Source: Vespula vulgaris | Taxonomy: Eukaryota > Arthropoda > Insecta > Hymenoptera > Vespidae | Length of the DNA: 64,000 bases | Assembly: GCF_905475345.1 (NCBI RefSeq) | Contig: NC_066596.1 | Location: 4,465,001-4,529,000 of the forward strand | Reading direction: 5' to 3' | Part shown: piece by piece, positions 27,401-39,843 of the stretch | Layout: the number at the start of each line of letters is the position of its first letter | How positions within the stretch are numbered: position 1 is the first letter of the stretch | The notes under the pieces: model-generated | What the model was told of the DNA's origin: nothing | Database searches by the model: none | Seen by the model: only the letters and a program-made list of their open reading frames with translations | Made by a program: the position numbers and the translations under genes

Positions 27401-28281
27401 GAACAGTTTAGCCGCAATTGCCGCAGGAATTTCCTTTGGAGTCTTCACTCTTGGAATGCTTTTTCCATGGACTAACTCTCAAGTAATAGACTAATTAAAA
27501 TAACTATTTGTTATTTTGAAAAGTATATGTGATACAACATTTTTTTACTTTTAGGGCGCATTCGTAGGTGCTGTTGTGGGATTTTTAATAGCTGGTTGGG
27601 CATGTTTCGGAGCAAATATATCGATCAGTTCCGGTGTTATAGTACCAAAGAAGCTTCCGGTACCACTCGATCAGTGTCCGGGAAATATAAGTCAAGCTTT
27701 CTTAGATCAATTCGTTCATTCTAAGTAAATAAAGTTCATTCAAGTATCTAACAAATTTGTTTTATTATGAATATTTACTTGTAATTACATTTTTTTTCAG
27801 CGAAGAAGATGTGTTTGCTCTTTACTTATTGTCCTATCATTGGTTTTCCGGATTGGGTACGCTGATAGTAATCGTGGTTGGAGGAATAGTCACTTGGTTG
27901 ACGGGGCCAAAGGATCCTTCTTATATCGATAGAAAGTTGCTGTCTCCGGTAATACACAGGTACTTATGATATTCTTAGAAATATTTCATCTGGTAGTATG
28001 AAATGATTCATAGTTAATATTTATCTTAATCTTTAGATGGCTACCTTATCCAAAATATCAGAACGAAGAATGGTATCAATCAACGACTGAACCTCAGTCT
28101 TCGGTAAACCTTTTATTAAAAAATCTACCAAACAAATTGAAACAGAGTGATACATACAAAAAGGTATAATTATTTTTTGTAACATATTTTCCAAGATATT
28201 TTTCTTTAAATATGTATTATTCGCGATTTAATTTCGAATTATTTTCAGAAAGAGAATCAAACTGACGTAGCAGTTTCTTGA
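24407..28281 (+). CDS. SLC5-family sodium:solute symporter (monocarboxylate/multivitamin-transporter-like)
   Basis: Fourteen exons join in frame: 24407-24597, 24786-24945, 25015-25080, 25148-25199, 25439-25506, 26303-26457, 26553-26693, 26791-27015, 27093-27276, 27396-27482, 27555-27724, 27801-27959, 28037-28163, 28249-28281. They give 605 aa, the usual SLC5 length. Signatures include an N-terminal helix ending in the YLLGGR motif, GAPAEIYNFG (about 73-82), GGLKAVVWTD in the sixth exon, WLYSTAYIAVNQ, and SLSVGFNSTSVVLLEDF (about 354-370), which covers the Na-site helix. Many hydrophobic segments fit the LeuT-like fold. The closest groups are SLC5A5/6/8/12-like carriers, which are numerous in insects; the substrate cannot be assigned. 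The start at 24407 is preferred because a pyrimidine-rich run ending in AAG lies immediately before the ATG, suggesting a 5'UTR intron acceptor there. Upstream in-frame codons would then be intronic. The exon 9 donor is GTCGGT, non-consensus at +3. Confidence 0.93.
25507..26302 (+). other. Long CpG-rich intron 5 of the SLC5 gene
   Basis: Most other introns of this gene are 60-240 nt, whereas this one is 796 nt. Its part 25790-26270 is distinctly rich in CG and GA compared with the AT-rich neighbouring introns. One plus-strand frame stays open from about 25950 to 26247, and its translation from 25984 (residues such as NGSLKQWRRVVCACW) looks less like random AT-rich DNA than most open frames here. 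It may hold an intronic enhancer, an alternative first exon or an inserted sequence. Confidence 0.5.
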
Positions 28282-28983
28282 CTATAGTCAAATACTGTCA
28301 AAATGTATAGAAAATATTACTTATATTGATTTTTTAATTTGTTATTACGTAGAATGTAAAGTTAGTGTTAGAATCTTAGTGACGCTCTAACATGTTGGGT
28401 ATATAATGTTATAAAAAGAGAACGAAGTGTGAAACGAAGAAAAAATATATTTTTATATGTTCATAAATAATTCGTATTCCATCATTACGTTTTCTTTTCA
28501 TTTGAACATTCGATATTTATTTCGAACTCTTCTAAATTTTGCGAGACGTATTAAAGATTTAAAAACAACTTGACTTATCTCTTCGAAAGATAAGTTCAGT
28601 AGACATAAGTTAAACGTACTAGGGAGTGCGTTAAGAACAGGACGAAGAGTAGCATGTAGGAGGGAATGGTAGTAGGAATAGCAACATAGCCAAAGAGCTA
28701 AGGACTCGTCCTGTCAAGTAGCGTGTTCCTGGTCGAGCGGTCCACTCGCTTCACACCGAGTTCTCTAACTGAGTTTATTCGGTTTTCAAGCTTTGGTGAT
28801 TCCCGACGGTGGCTACCATGTGAAAGACGAGAGAGAGAGAGAGAAGGCTCGGACGACGATGACGATAGGAGAGGCAAGGCCCCAGGATATTAGCCGGCTT
28901 GTTAAGGGAAAGCCAACGCCGTCAAACGTCCTTATTAAGGCCACGCAAATAACCCGGCCGCTCTCTTCGTTCACCTACATGAA

Positions 28984-28985
<2 letters not shown>
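28282..28985. other. SLC5 3' flank followed by a CpG-richer block
   Basis: To about 28600 this is AT-rich 3' flank. From 28620 to 28985 the composition changes to CG-rich, with words such as TTATTAAGG and CGGCCG and a short (GA)n at 28829. This may be a regulatory element. Confidence 0.35.

Positions 28986-28986
<1 letters not shown>

Positions 28987-29029
<43 letters not shown>
28987..29029. repeat. (CT)n microsatellite
   Basis: About 20 CT units bordering the CpG-rich block. Confidence 0.97.
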
Positions 29030-29032
<3 letters not shown>

Positions 29033-31300
29033 TTCTACCCCTCTACACACCTCCCTGACGTTGGAAATTCAATTTTCGCCGACCCGAAATGCGGTCGGTC
29101 AAAAGCGGCGCCGTCAGGTTCGATATTGTTCGCACCACCGATCGTGTACCTTCACTCAACACGCTTCGCCAGTTTTTGCCACGAGTTTGCTCGGATCGCG
29201 TTGTTGGCGAAGCTTGTTTAACGATGTAGAGAGGTGCGAAATCGGCAACGCGACAGTATCTATTTCTGGGAATGAAGTATCTTTTCATTTTGTTCCGTTC
29301 TTCAAATTTTTGCGTTCAAGCATAGTTATTTACCTGGTCTTATCAGGTGGTTGTTTAGTTTATCATTGATAAAAATCATACCTAGACACGGACTTTTCGT
29401 TTAGAATAAACCGATAGTTCAGAAGATACTGAAATTAGAGATATGCATCGACTTTCTTCAAGTTCTTCGAAAATTAATGTACACCATTCAGGGACACACC
29501 ATACATCGGATTTTATGTGTTCTGCGTTTAATCATATTGAAAGCTCTCACTTGGACGAGTCAATATTTCTCAGAGAGAAGTGACTGAGAATACGGTTCTC
29601 ACTGGGAAGGGTCCGATCGATACCCTCCGATGGTACGACTTAGATTTGACGTTCGTCCAATTTGTCTGAGCGCGTCAGGTTCCATCTACTACGCTTAGGT
29701 ATCGACTACTCTATCTGCACTCACTCTTACCACAGACTTCTCTCTCGTTCTCTCTGCGACTAGTGGCTTATCTATTCGGATAATATTGACCGCGTCGAAA
29801 ACGTTTTGCATCAAAGTGCATTCGTCGATCTGTAAATCAAACGATTACCTTAATTTTCCGATATACATATCTCAAAATACCAACGCGATACACAACGTAT
29901 CGCATTTCATCAAAATTATTGACATTTTTCAGAGGATCATTACAAGATAAGATTAGAGTTACTAAGACTTTTCGTTCCTCATCTTTGACGTAAATTTGAC
30001 GATCACAAATTTATGAGAGACAGTTTTAAAGAAGGATAGCCGAAGAGAGGAGTAGGTCTACCGGTCTTTTCAAAAAATCGATTTTCTCACATCTTCTTTT
30101 TCTCTCTTTTTCTCTTTCACTTTTCTTCCTCGAGGGGTTGAACCATATTAAAAACGTCTCGTAATTATAATGAGTAACGGCGGAACCTTTCTCTCATAGG
30201 TCGACGAAAACGCTCGAAAGGCCGGTAGTAGAGCGCATTACGTGAGCGTTTCATTAAAAGCTTTCGTGAGTGCGCGCGCGAGCGCACGAGCACGAGCATG
30301 GCAGCACACGTTGGAAAGAAAATTGCGACTTGCGGAGGCTGCGTGCGAAGCTTTATTAAGCGCGCTTCATGCGCGATTTGCATTCGTCTGGGTCGGTGAT
30401 AGATTTGAAATTTCCACGTAGAACGTGCGTTGGATACCTATATAGGGCCGAGGATTCGAACCGAGACGAATGGTACGTCGCGTGGAGAAGCGTACCTACG
30501 TAACCACCGCGCGTGATTGTGTCTCTCTACCTTTCTACGTATACGTATGTGTGTGCACATCAATGTGTTGGTATATGTGCACGTGTATGTCAGTGAGAGA
30601 GGGGGAAAGAGAGGAGGCAAACGAGGAGAACGATATAGATGGAAAGAGTGAAAGATAGCTCGGTGAGGGAAAGAGAGAGACAGAGGGAGATGGAGGATAT
30701 AGAGCGAGATGTGGATAGAGTGAGGTCGTGAAGCTTGAATGGGGCTAGTTTGAGATAGTTAGCGGGCCTTCAGAGGCACAATCGGCCGCGATTGGCGGGC
30801 CTACAATCACACGTCGCATTATATGTCCATCAACGCGGCGGATCTTGCAAATACGTTAGCGGACCAAAGCCAACGGGTTAGCAGCCACAAAAATCTTGAA
30901 TTCGAAGCGACATTATGTAGCATCTCGTATGGTTATAGGATGGGTCAGGTTCGAGTCGATCTAATATGTGTCTGTAGATAGAGACAGTTTTCGAAGACCT
31001 TGTCGGGAAATCTTGCGGTCTGATTGTTGCTGACGACGTCCTGCATTGTTGCGGATGTTCCGATATCAATTTTCAGAAATAATTTGATTTGAAGAAAAAC
31101 GCAGAAAAATTTTCAAGTTTCCGAATCTTTTTTATTACAACATACTTATGAAAAATTGAAGAAAAGATTAAAGAAATATTCTCCAATGAAATTGCTTTGG
31201 CCTTGTTGAACGGAGGCCGCAGCTGCGAAGGAAATAATCTTGATACACCCTATTAGAGATAGAAATCGTTGGGCAAATATTGTATCTTCCTAATCTCGTA
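29030..31300. other. CpG-rich non-coding stretch with regulatory-like islands
   Basis: No recognised gene family. CG-rich islands lie at 29060-29230, 30150-30450 and 30760-30900. The last contains two GCGGGCCT words (30762 and 30796), a GCGATTGGCG word and an ACGCGGCGG word. A 33-codon ATG frame at 30298 (CGGCVRSF then CAIC) has paired cysteines but no supporting splice sites. Alternating CG/GC lies at 30270-30280. Confidence 0.35.
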
Positions 31301-31334
31301 CTATCGTCGCACTATCTTGGAATTATCATACAGT

Positions 31335-31709
31335 ATGAATCGAATTCTTCTGGGAATTAATTGGCTCCGCGCCGAAGCTAGGTACCTTGGAGACCCGGAT
31401 TATCCTTTGCGCGGTAAGTAAACGAGAATATTTGTAATTCTTGCTCGCACTGCAGCGTATAACTCCACGAAGAAAGTGCGTCTACATATGTATAGGTTAT
31501 TTGACTAATAAATATTGAACACTAAATTTCATTAATATAATTTTCATTTTATGTACTTTTTTTTAAATACTCTAATCGTGTATTCTACATACGACTCGCA
31601 AATTTGCGATTTAGGAGTCGAAGGAGTCGAACCAGATGCAAACAAGCGTGATTATCCGGTAACCTCAGATCAAATGTGGTGGTGTGCAGGAGACTCAGGA
31701 GAGGGATGA
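31335..31709 (+). CDS. Candidate two-exon small protein (57 aa, unknown)
   Basis: Exon 31335-31413 starts with an ATG (A at -3) and ends at a strong GTAAGT donor. A 201-nt AT-rich intron ends with TTTAG, and exon 31615-31709 continues in frame to a TGA. The exons are GC-richer than the intron. The peptide begins MNRILLGINWLRAEARYLG, contains DYP twice (residues 22-24 and 39-41), and ends with a WWCAGDSGEG-type tail. Without splicing the frame stops two codons after the donor, so the splice is what makes it coding-like. There is no signal peptide or membrane segment, and I recognise no homologue. The frame is also open for about 25 codons upstream of the ATG, so this could be part of a longer protein, or a non-coding transcript. 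Confidence 0.35.
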
Positions 31710-34180
31710 GGGGCTAAGAGAGGGACTCGAGCGACTAACGGAATAACTAATTTATCAATTCTTCGGTTCGGTTGGCTCCGATACCCCTGGCTATATTTGC
31801 GAATTCGTGCAAACGAGGACTTCCAATTCCCAGGGTGCATCGTCGTCTTGTTTGGACACGAGAGGGACCTCAGAAAGCTTCGGCTTACGAGATGTCAATA
31901 TGCTATAAGTGACGGCGGTCTATGCGCGCCGAACCAAAAAGCTTTCAATGATTGTACAAAGAGTATCGAGACGAATTCATCATTGTGACATTTACTATCA
32001 CGAGACACGATAAAACTATAGTATCTTATTATATAGGTTACGGATGATTGATCTAATGTTTTTTGACGAGATACGGATATGATGTCATTATCTTATTGAA
32101 TGATTTATATCAACACTTTATCTTGGAACTGATTAATGACGGCATAGAAATTTTATCAATACTAACAATCAGTTAAGATTCAATTACTTTAGAATTACAA
32201 TACTGACCTGCTCTGTTCCAATTTGCGACACCTCATTTAAGAAGCTAATCCTCACGAGAATACATCTTGCATTTTAACTCGTTATCGTGCCGTGCGTTGG
32301 CGCCACTGAAGCTATTTCACAGTTCAATCAATATAACATGTCGAATTATTCTTAAAACGTCGAACATTTTTGTACTGGTTCATAAAATCAATGAAATATT
32401 CACTATCAATAGAGTAATCGAAAATTTGACTGTAGAGATTATAAATGAAATCCTGTTTCTTCGTCGTTAACTCAGAGAAGTTAACTCCAAGAAGGTAGTG
32501 AAGGAGAAAGAAGATGATGGGTGGTAAAGTGCGGAGGAGAATCGTTCGCGGAACTTGAAAATCCATGGCGCGTATCTCGACTCCAATGGTCAGTACAAAT
32601 AAATACGTTTGTAATTAGAACGCAATTTTGATTGAAAATGTAAGTTTTGTTGACACGCAATTCACGCTACGATAATCAAACGAATATGCTCATATATTTC
32701 CCCCAAATTGTGTTTTCGTTTAATATTTGGTATTACAAAATTTTGCGATCAAAGTGAGAGGAAACGTTGGAGTATGGAAAGGGGGAAGAGATGGAGGTAA
32801 TATTAATTGAATAGTAACAGGGATATCATCATCCTGGATAATATTAATTGAATTCCTGAATCCACAGAAATGATTTATATAATACTTGAAAATATAGCAA
32901 TTTCAAGATAATTTGTGTGATAAATGTACATAATCGTGGATACATATAAAAAATATACCTTCATTTATCTTTCTTTGGTGTCAGTAAGTTTGCGATATAG
33001 ATCTGCGTATTATGTAATAAAATTTGTCTTGTAATCGTTAAAAATTTTATACCACAGTTCTTAAGGTAGGCAATTAATCAACCAGCAATGCATCAGAATA
33101 ATTATCACCGTAGGATGATTAACATCATCAGATATGCAAAATGAAATAACGAAGATTGTGAAAAATATAAATTACTGTTAGATAGAAAGAAAGAAAAACT
33201 GGTGAGAAAACGAAGATAGAAAATGTCGTGTGCGAAAAAAAGAAAAACAGAAATTCTTCCCAAACAAGAATGCAAAACACTTCGAATTATACCAATCAAT
33301 ATTCTTCGACTAATCCTTCGGGAATCCTGATGCTCGTGTCACGTCACCTTTATTTATTTATCTTCTCCCTATAGCTTTCTTTTTCCTTTTTAGTCTTTCG
33401 CAAGTATTTCAAGCATTTCGAGATTACCAGAAAACTGGAGAGTCATAAAGCGACTCTCTTCGTCTAGATTTCAATGAGAGAGACTCCCATGGGAAACGAT
33501 GGCGTTGCTTCGAACCCCTTCATATTCGAACGTTAGCTAAATAAAAGTAGTAGTACAATATCGGTTCTCCTGTATTCTACACCTCCCCTCTATCTTTTCT
33601 ACCTCTTCCTCCTCTTTTACTTATATTATTCTTCAGTGTGGCATGTATCAGTTTCTGTAATAAAAGGCAAGCTGTTTTTTTCAGGAATTTTCATTTGTAG
33701 GAACCTCTTTCCTTCGTGTGAAGAACCTGCATATGAACAATCTTTTTTCACTGGATAATGTATATGAGTTTCTCACTCTCTTCTTCCTTCACCATTTCTT
33801 CTATTTTCCTGATTTTCCTTATGTTTTTCATGTGCATGTAAATGTTGATGCATTTGGTAGTCTTTCAAGTCTACTTGTTTCTTTCAAGCCATCAAATTTT
33901 TTTAGGACAAATTTTCTAATTTGATGATCGATTCTACTATATTTCTCTATGAATATTTAAATTATTGTCAAGCAAGTATGAACCATATTGTATACGTAAT
34001 ACTATTATATATTGTAAAATCTTTTATTTAAAAGTTACAATATAAATTGTAATTACTTATAATAACTTGCGACTTATAAATACCAACTTTTATAATATAG
34101 TAAAATTAGATGAAATAAAATCAGTAAAAGGCAATCGTCCTTCTTCTCGGAGAGTGACTCCGACTAAGGTACCAGTCGGT
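31710..34180. other. Mostly AT-rich non-coding stretch
   Basis: No gene signature seen. 31740-31960 is CG-richer; the rest is AT-rich with short random open frames on both strands. Confidence 0.5.
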
Positions 34181-34189
34181 AATATTTCA

Positions 34190-34410
34190 CGGTAACGGTA
34201 TTTAGCTGGAACCGTCGCGACTGTCATCCGCGATGAAACGGCAGGCAGACCGAGGGAAGACATTAAGCGTAATGAATTACCAGCTGAGAGGAGTAATGTG
34301 TCTTAATTACGGGCCCGGGCACAATAATTATGTAATTAGGCATTGTTTGCCGACCGGCCCCTAATCACAATCCCGATGTCGCAGCCTCGTCACGAAGCCG
34401 CCGTCTCCAC
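34190..34410. promoter_or_regulatory. Candidate conserved regulatory element with TAATTA cores
   Basis: At least five homeodomain-type cores fall in about 120 nt (GTAATGAATTACC, TTAATTACG, AATAATTATGTAATTAGG, CTAATCAC). A GGGCCCGGGC palindrome sits between them, in CpG-rich surroundings. This grammar is typical of insect developmental enhancers; conservation is inferred, not seen. Confidence 0.4.
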
Positions 34411-34525
34411 CTCCACTAGCTAGCTCGTCGTGTTATCGACCAGCTTTCACGTACGCCTTCGTCCTTTTCTCTTACGTATAGAAACCGCTAGCTTTGCTTT
34501 TCGCATCACGGGAACAAAGATCTCG

Positions 34526-34528
<3 letters not shown>

Positions 34529-34569
<41 letters not shown>
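34529..34569. repeat. (TA)n microsatellite
   Basis: About 20 TA units shortly after the candidate enhancer at 34190-34410. Confidence 0.97.
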
Positions 34570-34574
<5 letters not shown>

Positions 34575-35264
34575 GAGAAGTATTTGATACTGTTGTGACA
34601 CCGTTACTTTTTATTATGGAATAAAATAAAAAGGATAACATGAGATAAATGAAGAAGGAAATTTTATTGGATAAGAAATATGAATAAAATTAATTATCGT
34701 CGCAGCTCAATCAGCCATTTACAAACGTATTGAAGAAGCAGCAGGTCGTTAAAGAGATACGCATTAATATTTATATGTGGAATCAAATCCTTAAGCCGAG
34801 AGGTCTCGGTCTCCAACGTGGAAATGTAAGCACAGTATTCGAGTCACCTAAAACGCAAGACAAACAAGACGGTGTCTCATGAGCTGTACGGATTTCCTGA
34901 AGATACATCAGCCAGACATGTAGCAAGCCTAGTTCATTCAACTCGCGAACTATTCCGTACCAATCCGCGGTTAGCGAAATGGTAACCCGCAAGAAAATTT
35001 ACATCGCTTATCACGCTTTCGCGTCGTGAGTACCTACCTTAGATGAGAGCTGAGACAGGGATTAAAGACTGAGGGATTTGGAGAATGTCTAGCAAAAGGG
35101 TTCGAAGGCTCAATCTCGAAATGTATTTTGTAATAATATGATTTCATAGTATTGTTATTTATGATTTCATACATCCCTATTTCTCTTAGCAAGAACGTGA
35201 AACGGAATAAAGAACCGCGATAAAAATCTATCAAGAATACCGTAGTAGCTCCGTTTGCATTGGA

Positions 35265-35480
35265 TACTTTTACGAATGGAACATATCTCGCGAGTTACAT
35301 TCGATTAATTTGCATCGAATCAACTCCTGTTAGGCGTTTAAACGGCAACCCGACTGAAAAAGGATTTGGGAAGTTGCCATTAATTTTCATTCTCGGACAC
35401 GGTTTACGCTCGGCACCATTTCTCCCACAGCTTTAACATTGAAAGGACCGAGGGTGGCTGTTAGTCGTCACTTACTTAGT
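35265..35480. promoter_or_regulatory. Candidate regulatory element with octamer-like site
   Basis: A compact CG-containing block with GATTAATTTGCATCGAATC (POU/homeodomain-like), CCATTAATTTTC and GGCGTTTAAACGG words, between AT-rich flanks. Confidence 0.3.
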
Positions 35481-37420
35481 TACTCGTTTTACTTACGTTC
35501 CTTGGTCCCCACTTACTTTAATCGGTCGCGTTCAGCCCGTTTCAACCCGATTTCCACTTGTTTTTACGCCTATCCCTTAAGGCTAATTCATTAATTAATT
35601 CCGTTTGTCTCCTTCATTTCACCTCTCTCTCTCTCTTTCTGCATTTAGAGATGCAAAGACGTTTCCATTCCTCGTTTTACCCCTCTCAACCCCTTTCGTT
35701 TCTCCTTTCTACCTTTCCCACTATCTCTCTTTCTTTCTTTCTCCCTCTCTCCCTCTCTTTCCCTTCTTCTCTTGCTGTTCTCGATGCAACTCTCTCGCGG
35801 AATCTTGAAGCACCAGCTAGGTGCTCACTAATTAAAGTAATTACTAAATAAATTGCAATTACACTAATGGATCGGCTAGGACGAGGACGAAGAAGAGGAC
35901 GACGACGACAACGACGACGATGGATACAGTCTTCAAGAACTGTCTTCAAACTTTTCCCGCGTTATGTTGCCTATTTAGACGAATCATCTCCTCTATCTTT
36001 CTTGCACTACTCTTCTTTACCTTCTCATTCAAACCTCTCGTAAAATCATTTCTGCTCCACCATTATTTTATCGATCGAAACAAATATTTTCTTTTAAAAG
36101 TTAATCATCAGATTTAACATTATTATTTAAATAATATTTTGTTCAGTATTCACAAGATATCGATAATAACTTTACTGAAAGGAAACCCTCAAAAAGAAAT
36201 AATATAGAAGTAGAAAAAATAAAAGGAAGAGTATTGTATTAAAAAAGTATAGAAAATTGTATAGAAGAAGGTACGGCCATGTCAGTCGTTGATTCTATTA
36301 TATATTGTTATTTTTAGATCCAACGAAGCGGCCCCTCTCTTTCATTCGGGTTATTAGATAAGCTCAAAGCATGAGCTCGCGCGAGCTTTTCGACCTTTTA
36401 GCCTTGCGAAGGGTAGTAGTTACTTACCCTCGGGTCGGTCAGCAAGCAACGACATTTCGACGTCCTAACTGCTGCAAGACGAAGGTCCATGAAAATTTAA
36501 TTCTCTCAGCAACTACACTTTTTCTATTTCTTTCTTTAAAATAGTATGGCGCAATTGTTTTAATATTAAATTGAATATGATCTAATTAAGCAAGAAATTG
36601 AAGATATTATTAGATTGGTTGAAGAATAAAATGATCGAGAACACGTGGAAATCGCGAAGATTTTAGACGTAAGTATAAGACAACTTTTGTTGTCGCATTG
36701 TCGTCGTCGTTGTAGGTATCAGCGCGGAAGCATGTTATCACACCTGGGTTATTTTTCTCAATTAGCGATATTACTTCGCAGCGTGTTGTATTTCGCTAGT
36801 CCGAGCGCAAGTCCGACAGGACTGATTTGTAGCGTAGCTGTGAAGGCTACGGTGGATGAAAAAAGTTCCAAAAAAAGTTTCCATCCATGCGTAGGCTACG
36901 AGAACAACGCCTTGTTAGCCGGATGTAATGACGTTGTTCGAAAATAGAAATACTCGCGACGCGGGAAATTCGAGCATGCGACGTTCAGTCAAGATAACTG
37001 CGAAATGACGAGAATTTTTGATCATGCGCGAATCATTCGTTTATAGATATATAATATTTATAACTATTCTCAAATACAACTTTGAGCAAGATCTCCGAGA
37101 CAAATACTTCAAGCCGTTATCGAAGCGGTCTTCAAGATATAATTTGGAAAATTAAATTCGTAGTCGGAGCTATATTTGACTGGAGCAAAACAAAGGAATA
37201 TGCATATAGCGCTTCATTACTAGATCCCGAGTATACATGGTACATTTTATTTTCCGGCAAAAGGTTGAACTGCAAAAACGAAGTACAGGAGTGCAGTTAA
37301 TTAATTATTCCCTTATTAAGCGCTGCACTACGACGAGCTAGACGTGAAGGGAGGGAGAAAGAGAGAGAAAGGAAAAGAGAGAACGACTGCAGTCGTCTCG
37401 TTTCTAACTACCTTGCGAAA
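35481..37420. other. Non-coding stretch, no recognised gene
   Basis: T/C-rich DNA at 35600-35780 and a GACGA-repeat purine stretch at 35879-35920. A CpG-rich island at 36640-36990 includes a GTAGCGTAGCTGTGAAGGCTA near-inverted repeat. A 100-codon frame covers that island but has no family signature. Confidence 0.4.
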
Positions 37421-37429
37421 ATTTCGCTA

Positions 37430-37600
37430 AAATGCTGCTCATGTGGAAATGACATAATTCGCGTGCGGCAAGGGCAATTGGCAGTAATTAAAGTGGAGAA
37501 GAGGGTGGTTGGGGGCAGCGGGGCATTAATGAAATTAAGGCGGGTAGCGAAGATGGCCGTTTACACGGGTCCACGTCTGGCCGACTCTCTGTCTCTCTCA
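37430..37600. promoter_or_regulatory. Candidate regulatory element
   Basis: Contains CAGTAATTAAAG, GCATTAATGAAATTAAGG and GGCAATTGGC-like words in a G-rich, CpG-containing block. The composition contrasts with the flanks. Confidence 0.3.
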
Positions 37601-38449
37601 TTTTCTCTCTCGTTCTCGCTCTCTATGCTGCGACAATAAAACGAATTTGCATACGGGACAACTCAGCCCCCGGACGAATGTCCCGTGTCTCTGAGGGCGA
37701 AAATTTTCCTCGAATAGGTAACCTTCGCTGACGGTCATCACCAAATATATGGTGAGCAAGGTGAAAGGTCGGATTTTAGTACGGATATGTTTGTGAAACT
37801 TAATCAAACTTCTTCGAGATATTCTGTATATTCTTCATTTTCATATTGAGTCCATCGATAAACTAAGTCAATACTACGAAGATGATGTTTTATTTTTCAA
37901 TGTGAACAGAAAGCGTGCACATCCTTTGACTTATCCGTATAATCCACACGTGCTTCTTGCATATTACAATACACGCTGGCAAATATAGATAGCGTGGCAA
38001 GTGTGTTAATGGGGCTATCAGTCAACATACACGCTTGAGTGAGCTCTCAATCAAACACTAATACATAGGAATCCTGACCTACCGCTCATCAGGAGAGGCC
38101 GATTTGGCGTCGTGTTCGATTTACTAAAGGATGAGACAAGAGATTTACCCTCACTATTACCACTTCACGGTTTCACGTCTTACCTCACTATAATCGCTAA
38201 TTATCCTTCAATTTCAGGGATAATTAACGGATGATATTCCTGAGTAGATGAGAAAACTGAACCGCACGCTATCAATGGATTGATGAGCAAGAGTAGTAAT
38301 GCGTTATTAATTTAACAGTATGAAGCATAAGATAAGATGAGAAGTAGATAAACCAATATACAAATAAAAATTTATAAGAAAGAAAGACCGTGGAGAAAAT
38401 AAGAGGCCTCTGTCGAAAAGTAGATAAAGAGTAGTGAAAACATTCTGCG

Positions 38450-38640
38450 CATCGATCGGTTCAATTAAATTATTCGTATCCAGCGGACACCACCGGCATC
38501 ACCAACCTCCACCCACCCCGGATGCTAACTCGCCGAACTCCCAACCGGGCTTGGTCGGGGTAACAAACCGAGGCAATTAACAATCAATCACAGGTGTCTC
38601 TCGCGTCATTGAAATGACGTCAAACATTGTATTTGTGTAA
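38450..38640. promoter_or_regulatory. Candidate regulatory element
   Basis: Contains TTCAATTAAATTATTCG, GGCAATTAACAATCAATCAC and a CACAGGTGTC E-box, then a palindromic GTCATTGAAATGAC (38606-38619). A C-rich stretch at 38485-38560 is embedded. Confidence 0.35.
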
Positions 38641-38717
38641 TTGTCCATTTATTCCAGTCTCTTGGCTGTCACCTGACAAATTGCGGCCCTCTGTCCCTCC
38701 ACTTCCACCCCTCTTCA

Positions 38718-38723
<6 letters not shown>

Positions 38724-38759
<36 letters not shown>
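38724..38759. repeat. (CT)n microsatellite
   Basis: About 17 CT units in a longer pyrimidine-rich region (38700-38900). Confidence 0.95.
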
Positions 38760-38765
<6 letters not shown>

Positions 38766-38934
38766 TTTACTCTCTGGCTTCGTTGTTGTGTTGCCAACCG
38801 TGGTCACAGAACCATATCTCTCTCTTTCTCTCTTTTTCAACCCTTTCTACTATCTCTACCTCTCTCCTACCCTCTCCCACTTCTCCTCTGCTTCTTTCTT
38901 TCTCATCGTGCATTTTCCTGTCAATCGCGAACGA

Positions 38935-39065
38935 ATCGTCGCTGGTTATATTAATTAGCGGCGGCCCCTCCGGGAAATCGTTACCTGCCGGATAATTGCG
39001 ATTGTCGAGTGCGATCGACGTAACCATCCGACCTCGTTCAAGTGTTTACGGGAAAAAGAGCGCAG
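38935..39065. promoter_or_regulatory. Candidate regulatory element
   Basis: Contains TATTAATTAGCGGCGGCCCC, GGATAATTGCGATTG and GTGTTTACGGG (forkhead-like). The AATTAGCGGC word recurs in the block at 44025-44220. Confidence 0.3.
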
Positions 39066-39795
39066 ACGATTTTGCGTTGATCCCTCTCGAAATCGACGCA
39101 TTTTCACTCCCTCCTGTTCTCTTCCCCAATCCTGCTTTCTCTTCCTCTTCTCTACTTTTATCTCAGCTAAATTCACGAAGTATGTATTTGTGTATGCGTA
39201 AATATTTTTTTAATATAAATCGAAGGTACAGTTTGTTTTCTCTATTTTCGGTAGTATTGGTTGTGAATGATCTGACTTTGAAAAGAATAAGAAATATAGA
39301 AATAATAAATCCGGAATAATGAATATAAAATATTAGAATTTAGATTGCAACGTGGAAACAAAAATAATTTTAAGTACTCTATTACAGTGTACATGAAATT
39401 ACGAAAACTGTTAGCTTGTAGGTATTGCATCTGTACGAATTCCTAAAACGAAGAAATATATGATATTATATGTTATATTTTTGCGCTATCTACACGCATG
39501 TGTGCAACGTAATACTTTCACAAATGTATCCAATCATTTTATTTTCATTCTACATTCATTCCTTTCTTTTTAATGGTCGTATTGTCTTCTTTAAATACTG
39601 GGAAAAGCGGAATGTTTGATTTTGAGCACCCTTTCTCTTTCTGGTCACAAAGCTGAAACAAAAAGTATGACTGCCGGTTCTTCTCCCATAGTAACACAAT
39701 AGCTCCAGAATTATTCATTATTTCAGCAAGTTAGTTTAATAAACTTAAATCTAAGATGAGCATTTATCAGGGAGAGTCTCGACTTGTGTAGTCTA

Positions 39796-39843
39796 AAGGA
39801 AGAAAGGAAGGAAGGAAGGAAGGAAGGAAGAAAGGAAGGAAGA
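39796..39843. repeat. (AAGG)n microsatellite
   Basis: About 11 AAGG-type units with one AAAGG interruption. Confidence 0.95.

Noticed and set aside
30440..30480. Minus-strand GGTTCGAATCC resembling a tRNA B box
   Set aside because: T-arm stem bases do not pair and there is no A box or acceptor stem at the right distance.
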